Source of the DNA: Enterococcus sp.
Lineage (GTDB): Bacteria; Bacillota; Bacilli; Lactobacillales; Enterococcaceae
Length of the DNA: 44,487 nt
Direction of reading: 5' to 3'
Assembly (NCBI RefSeq): GCF_022711995.1
Contig: NZ_JALAHI010000018.1
Span: 1-44,487, forward strand
Below the pieces are notes generated by a model. It was not told where the DNA came from. It saw nothing but the letters and a program-made list of their open reading frames with translations, and made no database searches. Both the position numbers and the translations under genes were made by a program. Shown here piece by piece: positions 35,396 through 43,448 of the stretch; within the stretch, counting starts at the first letter, position 1; every line of letters begins with the position of its first letter.

Positions 35396-37198
35396 ATGTC
35401 TAAAAACTATGCCACTATCGCCAACGAGATTCTTGCCAATGTTGGCGGCAAACAAAATATCCAATCGCTAACCCATTGTGCAACACGCCTGCGTTTCACG
35501 TTAAAAGATACAGGGCAAGTCAAACAAGAAAAACTCGACCATATGCCGATGGTAATGAAAGCTCTTGCAACAGGCGGCCAGTATCAAGTTGTTATCGGCC
35601 CACAAGTCACTGATGTATATGACGAAATCATGGCAATAATTGGCGACAATCTGACGACACATGAAAACGTACCGGAAGAAAAGAAGAAACTATCCGATCG
35701 CTTGTTATCGACAATCTCTGCTATTTTTACACCTTATATCAATATTTTAGCTGCGGCAGGTGTCTTAAAAGGGCTTGTTGTCCTGTTGCAAATGACTCAA
35801 ATCAATGAACAGTCATTTGTCTTTATCGTGCTCAACGCCTTATCATCAGGAGTCTTTACCCTCTTGCCGATTTTCATCGCGATCACTGCTGCCGATAAGT
35901 TTAAAGTTAGCCGCTACACAGCAATCGCTTTGGCTGCTGCTTTGATCTTCCCACTAACGTCTGCGGATTTTCCTAGTGAAGTAGCGATCGGCGCATTAAC
36001 GATTCCCTTAAAAATCTACGGGGGAGCTGTTTTACCAACTGTTTTTGCCGTTTACTTCTTGACTTATGTTGAAAAATGGATGAAAAAAATTATTCCACAA
36101 GTTGCTGCACTAGTTTTCGTTCCTACATTCTCTTTGTTGATTACTGGATTCATCGTTTTTGCCATTATTGGCCCAGTTGCTAACTACATTGGGATCGGAA
36201 TCGCTAATGCATACTCTTGGTTGTATGATTTGAGCCCAACCATCTCTGGTGGACTATTAGCCGGAATCGGTCAATTCTTTGTTATTTTCGGTGTTCATTG
36301 GGGCATCATTCCTTTAGGCCAAATCAATACCCAAGTTTTAGGCTATGATACAATCATGGCAATGTTTATGTCTGCTGTTTTTGGACAATTCGGTGCTGTC
36401 GTCGGTTCGATCGTGACGGCCAAAAATCGTGATGAACGACAAATCTCAATCTCCGCTGCTGTCTCTGCCTTTTTTGGGATCACAGAACCTGCACTGTATG
36501 GGGTAAACGTGAAGAAAAAATATCCCTTTATCGCTGGTTGTATCGGTGCTGCCGTCGGTGGTGCATTGACTGGTTTTTTCCGTGTCAAACTCTATGGATT
36601 TGCTCCGGTCCTAAACGTCTTCATGATTGGAATGTTTGATGGTCCTGAATCAAAAATGATTTATGAAATCATCGCCATTGCCGCAACCTTTATCATTGCA
36701 GCCGGCTTAACCATCATCATTGGTAAAAGAGAAGCAATGAAAGAGATACTCGCTTCGGATTTGACACTTTTCAATCCAGTACAAGGAAATGTCATCAATT
36801 TAGAAAAAGTAAACGATGAAGTCTTTTCAAGTAAAATGATGGGGAACGGGTTTGCTGTCATCCCAGATAATGGCGCTATCTATTCACCAATCGCAGGTAC
36901 CGTGCAATCCATTTTCCCTACTAAGCATGCAATCGTCATTACTTCTGATTCAGGTTCTGCTTTGATCCACATGGGACTGGATACTGTTTCCTTGAATGGC
37001 GAAGGATTTGATATCTTAGTCAGCGAAAATCAACAAGTAACTGAAAAAACACAGCTGGCAACTGTAAACATGAACTTCTTGAAAGAACAAGCTATTGATA
37101 CTACGATCATCGTGGTCTTCCCTGAAAACAAAGAAATTGCTGTCACTGTGAAAGAAGAAGCACTTCCCGCACAAAAAGCCCTTTCTTTACTAAGTTAA
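35396..37198 (+). CDS. PTS beta-glucoside-type EIIBCA permease paired with the SIS protein
   Basis: The 600-residue protein has EIIB (Cys28 in [11 protein letters not shown]), EIIC (about 105-455, with FGITEPALYGVNVKKKYP) and C-terminal EIIA (His525 in ALIHMGLD). GAGGAGG precedes the ATG. It is similar in layout to BglP elsewhere in the window but clearly a different paralogue. Because its partner is a SIS-domain protein rather than a glucosidase, it may import an amino-sugar or sugar-amine adduct, not an aryl-glucoside. That is inference. The long-hairpin element at 37235-37389 probably ends the transcript. Confidence 0.92.
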   Translation: MSKNYATIANEILANVGGKQNIQSLTHCATRLRFTLKDTGQVKQEKLDHMPMVMKALATGGQYQVVIGPQVTDVYDEIMAIIGDNLTTHENVPEEKKKLSDRLLSTISAIFTPYINILAAAGVLKGLVVLLQMTQINEQSFVFIVLNALSSGVFTLLPIFIAITAADKFKVSRYTAIALAAALIFPLTSADFPSEVAIGALTIPLKIYGGAVLPTVFAVYFLTYVEKWMKKIIPQVAALVFVPTFSLLITGFIVFAIIGPVANYIGIGIANAYSWLYDLSPTISGGLLAGIGQFFVIFGVHWGIIPLGQINTQVLGYDTIMAMFMSAVFGQFGAVVGSIVTAKNRDERQISISAAVSAFFGITEPALYGVNVKKKYPFIAGCIGAAVGGALTGFFRVKLYGFAPVLNVFMIGMFDGPESKMIYEIIAIAATFIIAAGLTIIIGKREAMKEILASDLTLFNPVQGNVINLEKVNDEVFSSKMMGNGFAVIPDNGAIYSPIAGTVQSIFPTKHAIVITSDSGSALIHMGLDTVSLNGEGFDILVSENQQVTEKTQLATVNMNFLKEQAIDTTIIVVFPENKEIAVTVKEEALPAQKALSLLS

Positions 37199-37234
37199 CT
37201 AGCCGATAATTACTTGCTTTAGAAGAAGTAACGA

Positions 37235-37389
37235 GGCTGTGGCATAAGTAGCTCAACCAACAAAATAGCTGAAGCATAGGGAGATTGTTCCTCCGATACC
37301 CTCGTCGGTTGCGATCTCTCCCCTGAAGAATCACCGTTGCCTTCAAGTAATTTTATTGGAAACTACACCTGTCACAGTTTCGTTTTTTT
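37235..37389. repeat. Long-hairpin intergenic element downstream of the PTS gene
   Basis: GGCTGTGGCATAAGTAG (37235-37251) pairs imperfectly with CTACACCTGTCACAGTTTC (37363-37381); CCAACAAAATAGCTGAAG (37257-37274) pairs with CTTCAAGTAATTTTATTGG (37341-37359); and GGGAGATTG (37279-37287) pairs with CGATCTCTCCC (37312-37322). A run of eight T follows at 37383-37390. The ends and nested design match the element at 85-248. Confidence 0.75.
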
Positions 37390-37393
37390 TAAT

Positions 37394-37444
37394 AAAAAAA
37401 CGATTGCCTCCTTTTTGCTGAAAATCTCACAAAAAGAAAGCAAT
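37394..37444 (-). terminator. Terminator of the ascorbate-type PTS operon
   Basis: On the minus strand ATTGC...CTTTTTG pairs with CAAAAAG...GCAAT (37440-37444 and 37430-37436 with 37403-37407 and 37411-37417), followed by seven T (reverse of 37394-37400). Confidence 0.75.
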
Positions 37445-37514
37445 ACGCGTTGGGTACAACTATCATTGTTGGATGATGAAAAAGTAACGACAGTAACTTA
37501 GCGAGCAGTTTTAC

Positions 37515-38135
37515 TTATTCATCGTGCTGGATTTGGTACTCTAACTGATCGAGCAATGGACCATAATCCACTTGCTGATAATCCGTTACATCAAATTCAT
37601 AGAGCGTTCCCAAAGAAAATTCCGCATACTTTCGTTCATTGATTATTCGTCGGAATTCTTCCTTTGTAATATGATTGGTTCCTAATGAACGGTCTTCTAA
37701 AGTATCGCCATAATGATAATGATCCATGATATAACTCAAATGCCGTTCCGGCTCTCGATCTCGCCGGTAGCGTCGTTCCCATAACACTTCAAAATCAGCC
37801 GTTAAGCGAATCGTGATCACTTCATACGCATAGGTCTCAGCAAGGTCCCGTAAGCGTCCTTTTTGCTTGTCGCTGAATGGGTACTCCGAAACAATGACTT
37901 TTTTCCCCGCTTCCATATATAGCTCTAATGCGTGATAAAAGAATGGGTAGACTTTCCTTCTTTCTTGCTCGGCCCGTTGTGCTAAATTATCAAATCCCAC
38001 TGAATCAGCATAATACTCTTTGATTTCGTCAATGGTGATCGTATACAGGTCGGGCAACCGTTGCTTTAGTTGCTGCAGGAGATACGTCTTGCCAGTCCCT
38101 GGACTGCCAGCTAAAAGAATAAGGTACTTTTTCAT
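37515..38135 (-). CDS. P-loop kinase-like protein (AAA_33/Zeta-like fold)
   Basis: The 206-residue protein begins KKYLILLAGSPGTGKTYLLQ, a clear Walker A (about residues 10-17), followed by an acidic TIDEIKEYY and a possible lid with several arginines (WERRYRRDREPERH). This is the fold of small predicted kinases such as Zeta toxins and gluconate/nucleotide kinases. The start overlaps the aldolase stop by four bases (ATGA), so the two are coupled. As the last gene of an ascorbate-type PTS operon it may phosphorylate an intermediate of the pathway. A toxin role is unlikely, as no antitoxin is adjacent. Its substrate is unknown. Confidence 0.75.
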   Translation of the reverse strand: MKKYLILLAGSPGTGKTYLLQQLKQRLPDLYTITIDEIKEYYADSVGFDNLAQRAEQERRKVYPFFYHALELYMEAGKKVIVSEYPFSDKQKGRLRDLAETYAYEVITIRLTADFEVLWERRYRRDREPERHLSYIMDHYHYGDTLEDRSLGTNHITKEEFRRIINERKYAEFSLGTLYEFDVTDYQQVDYGPLLDQLEYQIQHDE

Positions 38136-39004
38136 TTTACTTTTCCCAATGACGTTGGGCTTTCCACATTCATGAACAAGCCGATTTTATGTTTCACTAT
38201 TTCTTTGATGGCTTCGTTTGCTGGAATAACATTGTGTCTTAACGACTTATTGATTTCTGTTTCACCAAAAGTCATTTTAGCCGCTTTGGTCCACTGCACC
38301 AAAAGTTCGGTTCCAACATTGAACTTGCGGATGCCGTTATTGATCAATTCCGGATAATCTTCTTCTTTGACGCCAGTTCCCCCATGGATCACTAGCGGGA
38401 CATCTACTAATGCATCAATTTCTTTTAATAAAGGAATATTGACTTCCGTTTTTGATTTGAATTGTCCATGGTTCGTCCCAATGGCAATCGCTAATGCATC
38501 CACTCCGGTCTCTTTGACAAAGATCCGTGCATCTTCTGGTTTTGTATAGACTTTGTCATCTTCAGCCACATGGATTCCTTCTTCTGTTCCACCAATCGTT
38601 CCCAACTCACCTTCCACCGAGACACCATGCGCATGGGCATATTCCACCACCGCTTTTGTCTTCAAAATGTTTTCTTTAAAGGGTAGATGAGAACCGTCAT
38701 ACATCACAGATGTATAGCCGCTGTCGATGGCTTCTTTGATATCATCAAAATTCCGTGCATGATCCAAATGCAAGACAGCATCAACCATTTCTTCCTCCGC
38801 AACAGCTTTCATCACATTCACTAAGACGTTCATTCCAATGTATTTCGCAGTATCGACACTCGTCTGAATAATGATTGGTGCCCCCATTTCTTTGGCAGCG
38901 CGCAGCATCGCAGGAAGCATCTCTAAATTGTGGGTATTAAAGGCGCCCACCGTAAAATTCAATTCTTCCGCTGTTTTCGTGACTTCTTTTAACGTTGTAT
39001 ACAT
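38132..39004 (-). CDS. Class II ketose-bisphosphate aldolase (GatY/KbaY/FbaA family)
   Basis: The 290-residue zinc aldolase shows the family hallmarks: LNFTVGAFNTHNLE near the N terminus, VLHLDHARN (zinc/catalytic Asp and His), EGELGTIGGTEEG, LAIAIGTNHGQF and VIHGGTGVKEEDY, and NVGTE near the end. It splits a ketose-1,6-bisphosphate or related ketose phosphate into dihydroxyacetone phosphate and an aldehyde. AAGGTGG precedes the ATG at 39004. Fructose- and tagatose-bisphosphate types cannot be told apart here. In this operon it probably handles the sugar phosphate generated from the ascorbate-type PTS. Confidence 0.9.
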   Translation of the reverse strand: MYTTLKEVTKTAEELNFTVGAFNTHNLEMLPAMLRAAKEMGAPIIIQTSVDTAKYIGMNVLVNVMKAVAEEEMVDAVLHLDHARNFDDIKEAIDSGYTSVMYDGSHLPFKENILKTKAVVEYAHAHGVSVEGELGTIGGTEEGIHVAEDDKVYTKPEDARIFVKETGVDALAIAIGTNHGQFKSKTEVNIPLLKEIDALVDVPLVIHGGTGVKEEDYPELINNGIRKFNVGTELLVQWTKAAKMTFGETEINKSLRHNVIPANEAIKEIVKHKIGLFMNVESPTSLGKVK

Positions 39005-39029
39005 AATCAAATCCACCTTATCTTTTTAA

Positions 39030-39416
39030 TTATTTCCCGGCAATCGTAACTTGCTTTGCAATTTGCCGCATGTCATCCATTTTCCCCATATAGTAATCGA
39101 TCCCTTGATCATCCCCAGCTCGGGCTGCTTCGGCTCGTTTCTGATTGTATAAATGCATCAATTTCTTATAGCCATCGCCAATACTTTTTTGATTTGCTAA
39201 ACTCTGCTCTAAAAGTTGGATTGCTTGATCGCATTCATTCAAAGCTGCATAGTTGAGACCGGCTTGTTCTAACAGTGCTGCTAATTTTCGTGAATCTTGG
39301 GTCACGGCTATTTCTTGATTCAATTGATCGATCTCTCTTTGAAGCTGCTCCATTGTCTCAGGTGCTAACACAGGAACTTCTTTTACTTCCTTCTTCTTGT
39401 TAAAAAAACCAAACAT
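39030..39416 (-). CDS. Small TPR-like helical protein in the PTS operon, unknown function
   Basis: The 128-residue protein begins MFGFFNKKKEVKEVPVLAPE. It then forms a coiled-coil/helical-repeat body (EQLQREIDQLNQEIAVTQDS, LLEQAGLNYAALNECDQAIQ, LLEQSLANQKSIGDGYKKLM) with TPR-like features and ends in a charged helix. AGGG precedes the ATG. It lies between the EIIC gene and the aldolase gene in a tight operon. I do not know a function for it; similar small TPR-like proteins may act as assembly or regulatory helpers. Confidence 0.75.
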   Translation of the reverse strand: MFGFFNKKKEVKEVPVLAPETMEQLQREIDQLNQEIAVTQDSRKLAALLEQAGLNYAALNECDQAIQLLEQSLANQKSIGDGYKKLMHLYNQKRAEAARAGDDQGIDYYMGKMDDMRQIAKQVTIAGK

Positions 39417-39436
39417 CACGTTTCCCTACTTTCCGA

Positions 39437-40726
39437 TTAAAAGGCTTTTAGGATCGGGCTTAAAATCCAGGCATACAAGAGTGCAGCAACCACGGTGTCG
39501 ACATCCGTTGCGGTGGCATTGACAAAGCCCATTGAATTGAAGATCGTCACAAGTAATGCCGGCAATAAGGTGATGAAAAATCCGTGCGCGATACCACCGA
39601 TGATCGCACCGCGTCTCCCGCCAACTGCATTGCCAAAGATTCCAGCTGTCCCGCCGGCAAAGAAATTCGTCAACATCCCCGGCAAGATCATGGCTAGTCC
39701 GAACATAGGCAATGTGAACATCGCAATTACCGTTCCAATAGTCGTTGTGATAAAGCCTAAGATGACAGCATTTGGACTATAAGGAAAGAATACTGGGCAA
39801 TCCAGTGCTGGAATCGCATCAGGAACCAGCTTCATTGCGATTCCTCGGAATGCTGGAACAATCTCCCCTAGTAATAAACGGACACCCGCCAACAATACAT
39901 AAACCCCTACAACAAATTGAATGGCTTGAAGGAAAGCAAACATGATATAGTTTTGTCCGCCAGATAGTTCAGAAGCAAAAGATTCCCCTGCGAATAAAAC
40001 AGTCACGATATAAAGAGGAACCATCACGACCATCACCGATAGATACGTATCTTGAAGAAATTCAAAATGTGAGGGCAGTTTGATGTCTTCAATTGATTTC
40101 TTGTTCTCCCCTCTTTCTCCAAAAAACTTGGCAACACCCGCCTCAAATAAATAGCCGATGGTGCAGAAGTGGCCTAATGCAATATCATCCGAACCGGTTA
40201 CTTTGCGGATGATCGGTTGTGCGATCGCTGGCATAGCCACAGCGAAAACCGCGCCGACAAAGCCGCCAACTAAGATCAGAACAATCCCCCGTAAGCCAGC
40301 GAAATAGCCAAATACCGTGGTCATCGTAGCCATCCATAAAATAGCTTGTCCTGTTAAGAAGATGTATTTCCATTTTGTAAATCGTGCCAGCAAAATATTA
40401 AAAACAAAAATAGCTAAGAAAGTTAACGCAATGTCTCTACCTAGACCAAGTTCATTCATTGCTTGACCATTGATGGCTTCAATAGACGGAATAATGCCCT
40501 GCATTTGAAACCCTTCGGTAAATATTTGTCCAAAATAAGTTAAGCTCCCGACAATAATGCTGGACCCTGCACTGAGAACTTGAAAACCCAAAAGGGTCTT
40601 TAACGTTCCTGAAATGATTTGACCCACAGATTTCTTTTGCAAAATCAGTCCTAACATCGCAATCAATGCAATCGTGATTGAGGCTTGTGTCAAAATATTC
40701 TCGATAATAAAATTGATAACGCCCAT
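39437..40726 (-). CDS. PTS ascorbate-family EIIC (UlaA/SgaT-like)
   Basis: The 429-residue membrane protein has about 11 helices with the UlaA pattern: IIENILTQASITIALIAMLG at the start, KTLLGFQVLSAGSSIIVGSL, and DCPVFFPYSPNAVILGFITT plus NAVGGRRGAIIGGIAHGFFI near the C terminus. In E. coli this subunit moves ascorbate; paralogues move other sugars. GAGGGG precedes the ATG. It works with the EIIB encoded 17 bases upstream and probably with the EIIA domain of the PRD regulator. The operon lacks the ascorbate catabolic genes ulaD/E/F, so ascorbate is not assured. Confidence 0.9.
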   Translation of the reverse strand: MGVINFIIENILTQASITIALIAMLGLILQKKSVGQIISGTLKTLLGFQVLSAGSSIIVGSLTYFGQIFTEGFQMQGIIPSIEAINGQAMNELGLGRDIALTFLAIFVFNILLARFTKWKYIFLTGQAILWMATMTTVFGYFAGLRGIVLILVGGFVGAVFAVAMPAIAQPIIRKVTGSDDIALGHFCTIGYLFEAGVAKFFGERGENKKSIEDIKLPSHFEFLQDTYLSVMVVMVPLYIVTVLFAGESFASELSGGQNYIMFAFLQAIQFVVGVYVLLAGVRLLLGEIVPAFRGIAMKLVPDAIPALDCPVFFPYSPNAVILGFITTTIGTVIAMFTLPMFGLAMILPGMLTNFFAGGTAGIFGNAVGGRRGAIIGGIAHGFFITLLPALLVTIFNSMGFVNATATDVDTVVAALLYAWILSPILKAF

Positions 40727-40743
40727 CTTTTTCCCCTCTTTTC

Positions 40744-41046
40744 TTAAAGAATGCCCTTTGCTTGTAAAACTGGTGTTAATTTTTCTTCGATTTCTGCTTT
40801 AGAAACAATGTTCTTCAAGTACACCATGGCAGTCTGTGGGTCAATGGTGAATTTCTCGAATTGTGTTCGGAAATTTTCTGCCGTGATGATGACATCCGGT
40901 TTCATAGAAACCGCCGATGAAATATCACAATGATCCAGTTTGGCGGTCACTCCTAACTTGGTCAAAACATCTTCTGCTGACATCTGTGCTGCAAAACTGC
41001 TGCCTAACCCTGCCCCACATACAAATAAAATATTCAGTTTGTTCAT
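40744..41046 (-). CDS. PTS ascorbate-family EIIB component
   Basis: The 100-residue protein has the P-loop-like active site FVCGAGLGSSFAAQM with phospho-accepting Cys10, typical of lactose/ascorbate/galactitol EIIB proteins. It relays phosphate from an EIIA to the substrate through the EIIC encoded next. It lies 28 bases downstream of the PRD/EIIA regulator gene. AAGGAGAGAAGAC precedes the ATG. Confidence 0.92.
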   Translation of the reverse strand: MNKLNILFVCGAGLGSSFAAQMSAEDVLTKLGVTAKLDHCDISSAVSMKPDVIITAENFRTQFEKFTIDPQTAMVYLKNIVSKAEIEEKLTPVLQAKGIL

Positions 41047-41074
41047 CTGTCTTCTCTCCTTCTTTTATCATCAC

Positions 41075-43150
41075 TTAAAAAAGTAATTGCTTAAAACGAT
41101 CGATAGTTGTACATGCAATCAACTGGTTGAGCTTTGCTTCATCATTAATCAGTTCAATCAGCTCTTTCATGATTGCTAAATGCGAATAGGAATCCACCGC
41201 GGCCAAACAAAAAATAATTTTTACTGGATCCATGTCTGGATTGCCAAAATGGATCGGCTGTTCCATGGTCACGACACTAACGCCTAACGAATTGACACCA
41301 TCCTCCGGCCTTGCATGTGCTAAAGCCAAGTGCTTTCCGATAACGATATATGGTCCATATTCTTCCACTGCCTGGATCATAGCCTGAACATACTGTTCCT
41401 CAATAATGTCTTCTTTGATCAACGGTTTGGCAGCAACTTCAATGGCTTCTTGCCAAGTCGATGCATGGGCTTGTATTAAAATATGATTGTCTGTCAGAAT
41501 ATCTTTTAACATTGGCTGGATCTCCCTTTTGTTGATTTCTAAATGATTGTTTTCAAATAATGTCTCTAATTTGGAATAGATCCTGCGATTGACGCGCCCG
41601 CCGCTTTCCTCCACTAAAGTCAAAACCTTTGAGAATAAATCCGTTGGCCCATTGCCTCTAGGTTCTAGTCGCTGGCATATTTGATGGCGTTCCAAAAATT
41701 CTGATACCATTGCTCGGTTACTGTCTGTCAAAATAGGATCGATCACCAAAAGCGGTTTGTTACTATAAGGCAAATTGAATGTGCTAAAAATCAAATCAAC
41801 ATCCAATTTGTCTACAAGACTGACTTCCTTTGAACTTAATACAGCAACAACTTCGATCTGGGGAAACTTTTCTTTCAAATTTTCTGCCAATAAGTTCCCA
41901 GTAGCCATTCCATGATTACAGACGACTACCGACTTGTAGATAGAAGCTAGATCGCGCTTGATCACACTGGCGATCGTCGAGAAGTGGATCACCAGAAAGG
42001 CGATTTCATCGTCAATAACTGTTGCTCCAATCACTTCGGCGATCGTTGGCATAAAATGGGTTACCGCCCGATAAATGGGTTCATAGTTCAAACGGATATT
42101 TTCTTTCAGTGGGTTCGTGACTTGAATCTTATTCTTGATCCTTACGATCAATGCAGCCATATGCTTATAGAGGTTTTCACACAACGTTTCTTCTTTTAAA
42201 TGAAAAGGAATGTGCGTTTCTTGTTCCACAAATTGGATCAGTTGAATAGTTAATAACTGTGCCTGCACCCATTCCAGAGAGTTGGATATGTCTCTGGTGT
42301 TGAACGTTTCAATCGTAAAACGAATATAATTGCGTTCTACAGGAACGACTGCTAATTGGAATGCCTCAATCACTTGTTCAACAAAGTCGGAAAAGCCGTC
42401 TTCTTGGTATTCAATGGTTTTCCAATTTAGTGCCGAAATCAGCTCGTGCTTTTTGATTCGCTGGATCCAAATCCAAGTAAACAACAAAATCTGATTTTTA
42501 TAGATGTCATCTCCTTGCTTGACGATCGTTCGCGAATAGATGTTTTCCAATCGTTGACTTTCGGTTATGGGAAAATACTTTTGAAAGATTTTTTGCGCAG
42601 GATTCGGTTTCTCTTCACCGTTTTCGAAAAAATTGATCCTACCCAAGTTCTGATTGACAAAGTCATAAATCATTGTCCGAATGGCTCGTTCTGGTCCTTT
42701 ATAAACTAATCCTTGCTTGCCATAACTGACGATTTCGATCCCGTACTTTAATAAATCTGCTCTTAGCCGCCGCATGTCTTCATCCATTGTGCTCTTGGAA
42801 ATTTGAAAACTGACTTCTTTCCGATTAAGAAAGACTGCTGTTTTTTCATAAGCGATCGATAAGACTAAATCAAACGTCCGCTCTTGGCGATTCAATAAGT
42901 CCCCTTGCAAATTATCTAGCTGTGTTCTCACCTTTTGCTGCTCGTTAACTGTCAGGTCTAACAAAAATCCTTGATTACGAATAGTCGTGACCTCAGGAAG
43001 CTGCTGTTTTCTCAACCACGTATTGACCTCTAATACTTCCTGACGGATAGTCCGCTGACTCACATTGTATTCTGCAGCTAATTGTTCCGCTTTGATCGGG
43101 TATGGAGAAGCGATGAATCGTTGGATCAATTCAACTGTTCTAGTTTTCAT
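41075..43150 (-). CDS. PRD-containing activator with fused EIIB-like and EIIA domains (MtlR/LicR type)
   Basis: The 691-residue regulator has an N-terminal helix-turn-helix (about 1-60: KAEQLAAEYNVSQRTIRQEV), a second winged helix (about 85-175), PRD domains (about 190-400), a GatB-like EIIB domain with Cys411 (VVVCNHGMATGNLL) and a C-terminal ascorbate/mannitol-type EIIA (about 545-691) with phospho-histidine His612 (GKHLALAHARPEDG). PTS phosphorylation of these sites would set DNA-binding activity. AGAAAGGAA precedes the ATG. It is the first gene of its operon, with EIIB and EIIC directly behind. No separate EIIA gene exists here, so this domain may also serve transport. Confidence 0.93.
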   Translation of the reverse strand: MKTRTVELIQRFIASPYPIKAEQLAAEYNVSQRTIRQEVLEVNTWLRKQQLPEVTTIRNQGFLLDLTVNEQQKVRTQLDNLQGDLLNRQERTFDLVLSIAYEKTAVFLNRKEVSFQISKSTMDEDMRRLRADLLKYGIEIVSYGKQGLVYKGPERAIRTMIYDFVNQNLGRINFFENGEEKPNPAQKIFQKYFPITESQRLENIYSRTIVKQGDDIYKNQILLFTWIWIQRIKKHELISALNWKTIEYQEDGFSDFVEQVIEAFQLAVVPVERNYIRFTIETFNTRDISNSLEWVQAQLLTIQLIQFVEQETHIPFHLKEETLCENLYKHMAALIVRIKNKIQVTNPLKENIRLNYEPIYRAVTHFMPTIAEVIGATVIDDEIAFLVIHFSTIASVIKRDLASIYKSVVVCNHGMATGNLLAENLKEKFPQIEVVAVLSSKEVSLVDKLDVDLIFSTFNLPYSNKPLLVIDPILTDSNRAMVSEFLERHQICQRLEPRGNGPTDLFSKVLTLVEESGGRVNRRIYSKLETLFENNHLEINKREIQPMLKDILTDNHILIQAHASTWQEAIEVAAKPLIKEDIIEEQYVQAMIQAVEEYGPYIVIGKHLALAHARPEDGVNSLGVSVVTMEQPIHFGNPDMDPVKIIFCLAAVDSYSHLAIMKELIELINDEAKLNQLIACTTIDRFKQLLF

Positions 43151-43174
43151 TGATGATTATTCCTTTCTAACTTC

Positions 43175-43194
43175 AGTATATGTTTCCGCTTACA
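43175..43194 (-). promoter_or_regulatory. cre-like site and -10 of the ascorbate-type PTS operon
   Basis: TGTTTCCGCTTACA (43181-43194) matches the CcpA cre consensus TGWNANCGNTNWCA at about 13 of 14 positions on either strand. On the minus strand TATACT (reverse of 43175-43180) follows directly as the likely -10, with a poor -35. Carbon catabolite repression of the operon is expected. Confidence 0.65.
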
Positions 43195-43326
43195 AATAAA
43201 AAAGTAGACATTCCTTCCACTTGAACTGGCAGATACCTGTACCTTATTAAGCATATTCCAACATCCTTGTCACTGTCTTTCGTTACTACCACAGAAGAGC
43301 TGTTTTAAGTATCGGCTGATGAATCA

Positions 43327-43364
43327 AAAAAAGCAGGGCCTCTTGTATCGAGGGACCTGCTTTT
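43327..43364 (-). terminator. Terminator downstream of the P-type ATPase gene
   Basis: AAAAGCAGG and CCTGCTTTT (about 43328-43337 with 43356-43364), extended by CCTC/GAGG, form a stem followed on the minus strand by a T-run. It lies about 85 bases after the ATPase stop. Nothing else is seen between 43195 and 43326. Confidence 0.8.
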
Positions 43365-43448
43365 ACACTATTCAAAAAACTCACATTGTTAAAGTTGCTT
43401 TCGCCAAGAAAAAGACTTGTCTTCAGTAAATCCATGCCGCGCCATCAG

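Noticed and set aside
37515-38135. Zeta-toxin interpretation of the P-loop protein
   Set aside because: There is no antitoxin gene, and it is translationally coupled to a metabolic aldolase in a sugar operon.
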